64,000 nt of DNA, taken from Syngnathus acus. Lineage: Eukaryota > Chordata > Actinopteri > Syngnathiformes > Syngnathidae. Location: NCBI RefSeq assembly GCF_901709675.1, contig NC_051102.1, forward strand, positions 6,111,412 to 6,175,411, in the 5' to 3' direction. The position numbers and the translations under genes were made by a program. The notes under the pieces are model-generated. The model was not told the origin of the DNA. It made no database searches and saw only the letters and a program-made list of their open reading frames with translations. Positions 12,401-24,400 of the stretch are shown here, in pieces (within the stretch, counting starts at the first letter, position 1; each line of letters opens with the position of its first letter).

Positions 12401-15400
12401 GGCGGCAGCGAATCCCGAAATCTTCCTTGGATAAAAGATCTCTTATTGGATGAGTCTCAGGTGACATCATCGTGAAAGAATCGAAATGTGATGATTTGAT
12501 GGTTAATGATTTGATGGTTAAATCTCCTTCCGCTCTCATCTCCTCTGTCTGGGTTCGCCTGTCTGCTGTGTCTCGCCTGGCGGTTAAGATGGAGGAGGAT
12601 GATTCCACTCAGTATGTGAGTTGCACACTCACTCTGAATTAATACATGCAGCGACTCAATATATTTAGCCCAAATGAAATCGATGCGGGAATCGATCCAA
12701 TTAAATATTCAGATCTTGAATTTTTATTTATTTTTTTGACTTTTCTACATTGTTGACTAAAGATAAATACAGTAATTGTTTTGAATTTGTGTTTACCGTG
12801 ACAGGAGATGATTTGGGAGGCCTGAAAGCAGAGACGACGTACGCTGTGTCAGTGGCAGCGTACACCACTAAAGGTGATGGAGCACATAGCAAAGCCAAGA
12901 TGGTGAAGACCTCGGGGATGGGTAAGCAATATGCCGAATAGACTCTTCTGAATATAGCAGCAAACATACGCTAAAGGGAATTTTGAATTTGCCCGCAGCA
13001 GCTAGATTAATCGAAAGAGGTCGTGAGATGGATTATCAAAGCTAACTTTCTGTCTTTTGCAGTACCTGCCCCGCCTTGCCTGTGGGGACATTTGGGATTG
13101 GGTCCATCAGTGGTGCTTCGATGGGCTCCTCCGCTGGAATGCGCAGCGTCAGGCTCTGATGGCCAGAGGCTCCCTCTGGAAATTCAAGGCTACCGCCTCC
13201 AGTTTGGCCCCAAGAATACATCCCAGGAGACCTCGATAGATTTCACAAAAGAAAGAAATTTCACCGTCATAAACCTCTCCCCGGGCTCCACCTACGTCTT
13301 TGCGCTCTCTGCAAAGAGCCGAGCGGGTTACGGAGATGTTGTACAGAGGGAAATAACCGTTCCCGTCATCCCACCCTCAGGATACCCGAAAATCTCTGAC
13401 TTTGTTAACGCCACTTGCTGCTCCCTGCAGCTCTCCTGGCTCCCTCCTGACCGAGAGGAGAGCAATGGCGTCATCACAGAGTACAACATCGCTTACAAAG
13501 AGACTTCAGGCTCCAAAGCCTCAAGCCTCGCGGGCAACTTTTTATTACCGAACCTCCGTGCCCCCCCACGTGTGGTCACGCTACCGGCGAGCCAGTCTAG
13601 CTACACCATCCTGGGCCTCAATCACAGCACGGCCTACGAGGTGCAGCTCAGAGCCCACAACCAAGCAGGGCCCGGCCCCTTCAGCCCCCCTCGGGTGTGC
13701 CAAACCCGGGCCTTTGAAACAGGTAGAGTTGGCCCGGAAATCATCCAAGCACTGCTTCGACTTCACCTCTCCCCCCTGCTGTGGAATTCACGCCCAAACA
13801 CTAAATGAAGGCCAGTTCTTACAGATTGCCACCCCCCCCTCCACACACACACACCTGCCCTTCCCTCCTCACCGTCTACCTCAGAGATGCTGAAAACAAG
13901 TCCGAGGAAGGCGAGGAACCCCTCTATCTGTTCCACTCACTCACTTACCTCCATCACCTAACCTTCCCTTCACCAATGGAAAAGAGGCTGAATGTTAATG
14001 GCTGTTTGCTTCAAGAGCACCGCTTATCACGTTCCCTCAGGTAAAAGTCAATACAAGGCATCAATATACAGTACGGTATCTAATCCACAAGGTAAGTGGA
14101 CAGTCGAAATGAAGCGGAAAAGTCGGGCTTGGCGATTTATTCAATCTGATAACCGCCATTGTTGACGTGCGGGGCTTGAACAAAAACAACCTTACACTTG
14201 GTGAATGTGGCATGTCACATTCCTACTGCTGCGCTGTCTTCTCTGTTCCTTCCACCATCCACTCTCCTCATCACCTGTCCATCCTCTTAACCACCTGACT
14301 GACACCATTTTTTTTCCGCTCCTTACAGGTTCACAACAAGGAAACAAAGTTGTAATTTGAAGTCAAAACGCTCCGCTGAGTGCCGTTTTCTTCTCTTTCA
14401 GACGTACCGAGGAATTTTTCAGTCAATCTGGCCACGAGGACGAGTGTTCTTCTGACGTGGGAGTTCCCAGAGAGCAGCAACCCCTATCGCTTTAGTGTAT
14501 GTCCATCAACTGAAGCACCAACATATTTTTAATGATAGAATTAGTCACGAGGCAGCTAACTGGGCATGACGTTTTTTACAATGTAGCCCTTTGGGGTGAG
14601 ACACCAAATTTAGTATCTTAATATGGACCCAGCATGCCTCACTATGGAGCAGTAGAAGCATCTAATTTCTCCCAGCCATATCACAAAAAGTAAAAATGTC
14701 TTGGAATGAACTCTGAAAATGATCAACAAGAGTATTGTTGTCCAAGTAAATGTTTCTAAAATACAAATTCAAGAGTCCTTCCTGTAAGCATCCTTTAATT
14801 GGTTCATTTCACTTTGGTATCTGCGAAAAATAGTTGACAAATGCAAAATGCTCTCACGGGAATTAATATAAATTGTAAACAGTTCAATCTATATTTAGCT
14901 CATACAGGCGCAGCAACAATGACTGACCCTGTGCTAGCTGAGCTGGCATGAGAAAACCCCTGCTGCCGAAAAATTGACTGTGGCTAGCATAAAATGTAGC
15001 ATAATGTTTTTTTAGAGTCAATTTTAGACTAATGAATTGCCTTTAGTGTGTAATTCAAATAGCTACATTATCATTAGGGTTATTGATATAATAATCAGTG
15101 TCATCATTAGACTAAGTGCTGACCTCACTTGCTCTCCCTAAGGTGGAGTATAATCGGCAAAAGATGGAGGTGGACGCTCGCCTGAAGAAGGCGGTCATCC
15201 CAAACCTTCAGCCCGACACCAGCTACGACTTTAAGATCACGGCACCCGAAGGCAACATGGGTGGCCTTCGCCACCGTATCACCGCCAAAACATCCCCGCC
15301 AATCACCATCCGCCGCCCGGAGATCGACCACACCCGGGACACGGAGACGACGTCACCATAATTCTGCCATCGCTGGAGTCTCGAACTCCTGTCAAGTAAG

Positions 15401-18400
15401 ACCGAATGAAGTTTTAGCGGTTTTTAAAACAACTGTAAACCATCAAAATGAATAGTTACAGGGGATGATAATAAAATAAGCACACAAACAACTTGGAGAC
15501 ATAATTGGACTTCCGACAGGTGGACAAGAAGATGCTGGGCCTATTCGCCATTAAAAATTCATCCATGCATTCCTGCAATGTCTCAAGTGGATTTGGACGT
15601 CATAAAAGTCTCACTGCGGAGGCGTTTGTTGTGGATTTTCAGCTCTCTCTCTCGATCAATGCGGCTCTTGACGAAGTCAATCCACCTTTTCGTCATCTCA
15701 TTTATGAGAAATCGAAAAGAAAAAAAAAAAAAAACACTGGACTGTTCTATAAATTGCGGCATCTGGGAAAGATGCGAAGCCAGCTAGCTTAGCAGCAACA
15801 TCTTCAAACATACACAAATATATTTAGAAACAAATATCTGTCATTAAAAGAAATTGTAACGAAAACTAATGCAATTTTGTTTTTATAATCCCCCCAGGAA
15901 TGTTTATGTTGTTGTGGTTCCACTGAGGAGAGCCCGAGGCGTCATGAGACATTTGAAAAGCCCGGATGAAATGGATTTGGAGGAGGTGAGAACCACAAAA
16001 AGAAAAAATGGCCATTGAGCTGGAATAGGAAGGCGGGAAGAATCCATAAACGCCCACATGGCAAAAATGAGGTTAGTTTGAATTCAATCTGAGTTTTCAG
16101 AATAAAATATGAGTCATGTTTGATATGCATCATTTCTCTCCTCCTCTCATGTCTCAGCTGTTAAAAGACATCAGTCAAAAACAGAGGGACTCTCGCCAGC
16201 AAAAGCAGGTGGACCTGCGCCGCGCTTACATCACAGCCCGCTTCACACCTGCCACCCTACCAGCCTTCTTCACCCTCGGGGACCAGCTGGACTACGGAGG
16301 CTTGAGAACCGACGCAATTAGAGCCGGCCAGGAATACGTCTTCTTCATCCTGGCTGAACTCAACTCTACAACCGGGGTACGAAAGCAGATATCTCTCGTG
16401 ACCCCGCCCCCTCCTTTCCTCTATGCATGGAGATCAATACGGCCTCACAGCTGCGACAATAAAATTTGCGCCAGTCAAGGTATAGCCAGCAAAAGGCAAT
16501 AACCTTCATGTATTTCCATCAACGGCACTAATAAAGATTGATTGGCGGCAGGAGAGATGTTGCCTCTTTGTATGCCACTGCTAGATGTGAGCAATGGAAT
16601 TGGAAAAGACATAAATATTCAGCTCCGAGAGGTTTTTTTTTTTTGTACGGAGTATTTCAGCCGCGGGCTGCTCTCTAAAAGGCCATCTGAGCTAATAAAA
16701 ATACTGTGTTATATTGCTGTAAACTTAAATACAGCTCTCATTTAACAGTTAGTTGCTGATATTGCTCCTGTCCGCTTTCCAACAGAAGATGTACGTGGCC
16801 AGCCCTTACACAGATCCCGTCATCGCCCCAGATTCCGACCCCCAGCCCCTGGATGCAGGTGACGGTCTCATCTGGGTGGTGGGACCGGTACTGGCAGTGG
16901 TTTTCATCATCTGCATCGTCATCGCTATTTTACTCTACAAGAAGTGAGTTGAAGTGGAAAATTTTGTATGAAATTATTTTGAAGTTTAGCCAATAATTCT
17001 TATGAACAGAAACTAATAAGATGCTGCAGAATAAAGCACGACTCCCTAGACAGAAGCGAAAATGAAGTCACCTAATATACATTTTAATATAGTCAAATCA
17101 ATTCTGAATTTGCAACTTTATCTTGATTTGCATCTAAATTTATTCAACTCTTCCATTGAATATAATACTTGTTTCACAACTGACAAATATTTTGTACCTG
17201 ACTTTATTTTGCCAAATCATTGCTTCAAACAAAGACATTTAGTTGTTGAAGAATGTTTCCTAATTTGAAGTGTGCTCAACCTTTATTGTGCTGCAAGCTA
17301 TCCAGCTTTTGAATACTAATGCAGGATATTGATTTTTCTCTGTCTGTTTCCTTCCTTGTCTTTTGTTTAATTATTCCTTCCTGCACTCTTGTTTTACTGG
17401 AAACAGCAAACCTGACAGGTACGATTACACCAATATCGAGCTTTTTTTTGTGCTTTTTTTTAACCTTGCACCCCAAGCAATTACAACATAACATTGTAAT
17501 ATTGTTCTCGCACATAAAATGTCATATCTGTTCATGTAGTATGTGCATTGAGTCACCAGTGCTAATGCTAATGCTAATGACGTGTCAGTAGTGCTGAGTC
17601 TAATTTTCTCTGGCTGGATTTTTGCATGTGCTAATTGCTCACTTCATAATCTGGAGCAGCAAGCGCAAGGAGTCTGAGCCAGGAACCAAAAGTCTTCTGA
17701 GTAATGCCGAGATGATGGCCCATCACCCGACAGACCCCGTGGAGATGAGACGAATAAACTTCCAGACTCCAGGTATGGAATGAGTATCATTGTTAACGTC
17801 TGATTTTTACTCCTTATACAACAATTTGTATTTGACAATAATTGATGGGAGATTGTTGTCACATGGTGGAAACAGCCAGCACTTGCCACAAATTCCTGCA
17901 GAGTAGCTGTTGGCCTCCCTGACTAGTTCGCTCCCTGTTTTTTTGGGTGCGTGTTTTTTTCAATACATTTTGAAGAGAACTCCAGTTCTTCAGAATGTCA
18001 AGTGCTATTTTTTTTTCTCCATTTGACAATGACCGTCTTCACTTTGCGACTAATAATAATAATAATAATAATAGGAAGGAGAAGTAACATTTATTGATAA
18101 TGCACTTTACATCAGTACAAGAGAGTCTCAATAAGCAACCTGTACCCTTGAGGTCATCTTGGCCCCCATCCATGTTGTGCGGTCAGAGCATCATGACTGA
18201 GTCACCGCAATGTGAGGGTGGGAAAAAAAAAAAAAAAAAAACGGAAGCATGTCCACCCACCTGCACTGCATCCATGAACAGATGGAAACTAGAGAAGTCC
18301 ACTACTTTTGAATTAACTTGAAAATGTGAAATGATACGAGTGAAGGTTGACTCATCGTACTGCTTGATCTTGCCAAGTAAGACCCTACTGTGAAATAACG

Positions 18401-21400
18401 ACATTACTTCATCCGCTCTCGCTGTGAGATGCTAGTTATGGATGGCGCCATCATTCCTGCCATTTTGTGCGACATCCCAAAAAACAGCCTTTCATCAACC
18501 AGTTATGTGCACAATGTCCTGGTTGAAATTGTGATGCGTTTCCATGGAGAACATCTGAAGATGAAGCTTTTGAGCTTTTTTCGATGCAAAGCCAAGACTA
18601 TACAGTAAAGCTCCTCTCTTCCATCATGTGATTTTTTTTTTTTCTCTCACATGACAGCAGCCTTGAAGTGCTCTCTTTTCATCCCTTGAGATTTGTGCCT
18701 CTGAGATGCCCTGAATAGATGAAATTTGTTTCCCGCTGATGATCTCCGAGGTCATTTAAGTCGGCAATGAGAGGCACATTATGTTGCGATTACTGTGGAT
18801 GCTGCAGAAGCAGATGAGTGCAGGAATTGATTTGCATGACGTGCAAAACCTGGCTGGCTGCATTTGATAGCAAGATTCATGTGATTTAAATGCATCCAAA
18901 TTGACGACCTGGATTGGATGTTGGTGCTGGGGGTGTTGGGGGGGTGGGGGGGGGGACGCTGCCTCCTTTGTGCGCCCGTGTTCAAACTCCCCTAATTAGC
19001 CTTCCGTCTGTGTTTGTTTTGTCGACTCCGCTGCTTCTCTGATGCCACACGAAGCAATTTATCAAAGGAAAACCATTTCAAAACAAACACGACTCACGCT
19101 GTCCACGTGCACATTGATTTTCTGCCTCAGCGTCTTCCTTAATGATATGTGATGTTCCTTCCCAGTGCGATTATGCTCACATCTTTGAATGAGTGATGGT
19201 GACCCACGTTAATTTGAGTTATCCGGACAAAGCCGGGGCGACCTCTGACCCATTTGCTCTTTGGCACGCTTGCTGTCTTGCAGGAATGATGAGCCATCCT
19301 CCCATTCCTATCAACGAGCTGGCTGAGCATATTGAGCTGATGAAAGCTAACGACAATCTCCGACTTTCCCAGGAATACGAGGTGAGACCATTATGACTTT
19401 TCGACAGCTAAGGATAGCCCCGCCCCCAAAAAAAATGCAAATATGTACAGTCTATAGTATACAAAAAATGTGCAGCGTCTAAATCGATTTACTCCAGACA
19501 ATAGGACGCCGTCTAAAAGGAAACGCAGACACCCACAATTATAATAATAAAACACAAATAGATAGTATAAAAGTAGACAAGTTATTGCTCTTGGTAAAAT
19601 GTGGACAAGTGCTCTCTGAGTGTTCCAGTCCATAGGTGTTAAGCCTTTTAAGCACTCTCTTCATAAAGCAAAGGCTATTTAACGTGTGTCCAGACAAGCT
19701 TATGATTTATTCAGCGGTGCATTTTAGAACACTTTACGAAGCTCGCTATCATTCCACGTCAACAAATCCGCCATTAAATTGTGTCGACACGGCACGGTGA
19801 TGTGCAATTTGCTTCCTTTTTATTCCCAGTCCATTGACCCCGGGCAGCAATTCACTTGGGAGCATTCCAACCTGGAGGTCAACAAGCCCAAAAACCGCTA
19901 TGCTAATGTGATAGCGTACGACCACACCAGAGTCATCCTGGCACCCATTGAAGGTAAGCACGAGCTGGCAAGGGAGAGAGATGGGGATGTGGAAGAGACA
20001 GGCTGATGGATGAAAAGTGAAATTGCAGACAAGGCTCTGGAGCCAAACAAACAAACAAACAAGACAAGCGTGTTCAAATGCAACCAGCACAGCAGAGATT
20101 TGGAATGGAACTCATGTGTGTACAGTTTTTGTTTGAATCTCATCCACCAAACCCGTACAACAGAGATGTCAAAGTCATTTTTCATCCTGCTTGCCCTCAA
20201 AGGATTCTGAAAACCAAAAACTACAAATTCATTTTCTCCTCTTGATATTATGACACGGGAATTTAAGTTCATTCTAACCACTAATTGTTTTGAAATGGCA
20301 AGGAAGACAATTAAGACGAATTTAAAAAAAATATATATATATTTGCAGGTGTCCTGGGAAGTGACTACATCAACGCCAATCACATTGACGGCTACAGAAA
20401 GCAGAATGCCTACATCGCCACCCAGGGGCCACTGGCTGAGACATTTGGTGACTTTTGGAGAATGGTGTGGGAGCAGCGGGCGGCTTCTGTTGTCATGATG
20501 ACACGATTGGAGGAGAAATCACGGGTTGGTCTGCTGTCATATATGAGCAACGTGGCATTTTATTTGCAGTGCAGTAATCCCCGCTAGCAAATCTATGCCA
20601 AAATCAATTGATATAATTTCTTAGATGTAAACCCTTAAGATTAAAATGCTTACAGATAACAATGTTTTATTTATTTATTTATTTTATTTTATTTTTCATT
20701 GCTTGGATTGAAATTGAAGGATTTTTCTATTTTTTATTTATTTATTTTTATATTTTATTTTATTTTTCATTGCTTGGATTGAAATTGAAGAATTTTTCTA
20801 ATTCTTTGCTTGTGTGTAGATAAAGTGCGACCAGTACTGGCCGAGTCGGGGGACAGACACATATGGGACGATCCAGGTAACCCTGCTGGACACCATGGAA
20901 CTGGCCACATTCTGCGTGCGCACCTTCTCCCTGCATAAGGTAATAACTGCACATCCGGCATCCTGATGATCCTTTGTGCAATTTCCCTTTGTATAACATG
21001 AAGGCATATCCGAGCAAAACAAACGAAAATGCAGTTAGTCGAAAGCTAAAATCAATTAAAGTCATCCTGAATATCTGTACAGCATATTGACGAGTAACGT
21101 AATATCACAGTGATTTAGTGGGAAGGACGCGACTGCAACACGATCGACAAACATAACAGACTTGTAGCAGGGGGGAAAAAAAATTCCATAGGTTACCGCA
21201 GTTATGAAATCTCATAAGGTAGAAAATATTTGCAGTAATATAGAGACACCCTCAGAATATGTCCTGTTTTGTATTGATTTTCAAGGCATTTCTTTGAGCT
21301 AAAAAAAAAAAAAAAGAGAGGCCATTAGCCTGGACTTCATGGCCAGTCAAATCGGGTCGGTGTTCGTCTCTTGGGTGATGAGATTTGACCACTGTTGGAA

Positions 21401-24400
21401 GAAATGTGCTTCTTGGGCCGTCACACTGGCCTGTGTCTCTCTGTGGCCTACTTGTAACCACAGAAACTAGGCCAAGTGTGGCTTTTCAGTGTCGTGTATA
21501 TTTATTTATTCAACATTTGAAGCCTCGTAATGTTAACCATTTAGCGCGCAGTGAAAAAAAGGGCTAGACAATTTCTCTTCGCACATCAGAGCGGTAGCAG
21601 TGAACGACGAGAAGTGCGCCAGTTCCAGTTTACCTCCTGGCCGGATCACGGCGTTCCAGAGTACCCGACCCCGTTCCTGAACTTCCTGCGTCGGGTCAAG
21701 GCCTGCAATCCTCCGGATGCCGGCCCCATCATCGCCCACTGCAGGTAGACCAAACACAAAGGTGCTTATTTGAAGGTATCGGCTACTCATGGAGGCTGCC
21801 GAAACCAGCAGTCATCTGACATGAAGTCCTCCTTGCCAGTAGTTGGCGCTGTACTGCGGCAGTTTGACACATCATGTTTGACACTTTTATCCTCCCGTTC
21901 AGCGCCGGCGTCGGTCGCACCGGCTGCTTCATTGTCATCGACGCCATGCTGGAGCGCATCCGACACGAGCGGACCGCCGATATCTACGGTCACGTCACCC
22001 TGATGCGCTCGCAGAGGAACTACATGGTGCAAACTGAGGATCAGTACAGCTTCATTCACGAGGCGCTGCTGGAGGCCGTGGCCTGCGGGAACACGGAGGT
22101 GGCGGCCAGGAGTCTTTACTCGTACATGCAGAAGCTGGCCAAGGTGGAGAGTGGCGAGCATGTCACCGGCATGGAGCTGGAGTTTAAGGTGCGCTCAGAA
22201 ACAAATGCGCCATATAATAATGTACAATTCCATACTAATGTATCCCAATGAGCTCGTTATTGGACTCTGAGGTTAGAACCTATATATCTCACATTTTTTT
22301 CATACCAAAAATTGCTGAAGTATAAGTAAAAAGTATGTTACGTTAAAATGACTCCAATATAATTTGTATATAAAAAGAAATATTTATCGTTTGTAAAGAT
22401 TCATGCTGTCTTCTTTAATTTAGTATTTTAAACAGTTCTTTTAGTCAGATAATTAATTGTAATGAAATACATAAATAATTCAATTAAAAACGGTTCTTTT
22501 AGTCAGACAATTAATTAATTGTAATGAAATACATAAATAATTAAAAAAAAAAAAGCTTAAGTAAAAGCAATGGCGTAATTGTAGCTCATGATTTTGCATT
22601 TAGCTCGACTCCCTTTTGAAACTCATATTTCCTCTCCGTGCAGCGACTGGCCAATACCAAAGCGCACACGTCCCGCTTCGTCACCGCCAACCTCCCCTGC
22701 AACAAATTCAAGAATCGGCTCGTCAACATCATGCCCTACGAACCACCCGAGTGTGTCTCCAGCCAATCAGAGGCCTGGAAGGGTTGACTACATAAACGCC
22801 AGCTACATCGACGGTTACAGGTATGTTTACTTCAAGAGAACATTAATAGGACTTGGCCTCTTGTCCTCGCTGAGGGCTTGCGAAGGTGAATGGAGTGGAA
22901 AGGTTTTCAGCACAGTTCTTGCGTCTGTCACATCACGTCAGCTCTTGCCTTACCGTTTACGCGCCTCCGCCCGCTGCACGGCACTGTCTACGTCAGAAGA
23001 TTGAGGGCGAAGACGATTCGGGCATCCAGACACATGCTCTACTTCTGGAGGAAAAGAAGTTGTGCTCAAAATGCGTTTTTAGTTTTAGAGAAGTCGCTGT
23101 GGTGAATTTTAAAATGTTGTGTGTGTCTGTGTGCGTGTGTAGGCAGCAGAAAGGCTACATCGCCACCCAGGGTCCACTGGCAGAGACTACAGAAGACTTC
23201 TGGAGGATGCTGTGGGAGCACAACTCAACCATCGTGGTCATGCTCACGAAAACTACGAGAGATGGGCCGGGTAAGGACACACACTTATTTTTTCATAAAC
23301 GCACAACTAAATCATTTTTTTTTTCCCATACTGACTGGCTTAGTGGGCAAAATGTTTCCAGGATCCAAGCGCAGAGAAAATGTCAGGCACTAATGTGAGC
23401 TCATTAGTATTTCATATTTACATTAGCTACACCTGCTGAATCTAATGGCATCCGACACGAAAGCTCTGTCAGCAATTCTGCCTCTAAAAAGACAAGAACT
23501 GAATTGTGGACACAGTGTACCGAGCTTTGTTTCATGATGGCATAAATCCTACATCGTGTGCGGTGTAATACTTCTCCAAAGACGGGTTAACCGGTAATCT
23601 TGCAGTTGGGCGGAATCAGAGAGAGGAGGTCTGCGTTCTCCCACTAATAACAAAATAACGGCTTTTTTTGCGTGTGTCTCATCTCAGGAGAAGTGTCACC
23701 AGTACTGGCCTGCCGAACGTTCCGCCAGGTACCAGTACTTTGTGGTGGACCCCATGGCCGAGTACAACATGCCCCAGTACATCCTGCGGGAATTCAAAGT
23801 AACAGACGCCCGGGTGAGTTTGACACTCCTCATGTTTCGATTCTCCTTTGCATGTTCAAACAGCAGCATTGACACCATTGTCGGTAAACTAGCTGACAGC
23901 TCATTTGCGTCGGTGACTGCACGGCCAAATGCCCGTCATAGATAAGGCCAGTTAAGCCTGTCCTGCCCAGACGCCACATGAACAGATGCTGTATTGATCT
24001 CCATTAAAGGGGAGTCAGAAAGGCTGAGCGGAGGAGAAAAGATGTTATTGCCTCCAGAGAGGCTGACAATAGCAGACGTTTCAGTGGCAAGTTCACCACA
24101 GCCGCTGATCCGGGGTCAGATAACTGTAATCATTAGAAGCCCAAAAAGGAAATTACCAGCCAGTTGGCTCACTGAGCAGTCAATGCAGCAAAAGTGCCAT
24201 TTTTACAATACTATAAAATGAAATATAGTGATGCCGTGTTTCCTCAAATAGATTAATACATTTGTCATCTAGTGCAGTTTCACAACCTTTATTGTTGTTG
24301 TCTTTTTTTAATTTTGCATGTATCTTAAGTAGGCAAGATAGGAATATGCAAATATGAACTTAAAACATTACAACAGAGATTATTAAATATCGAATGTTTT

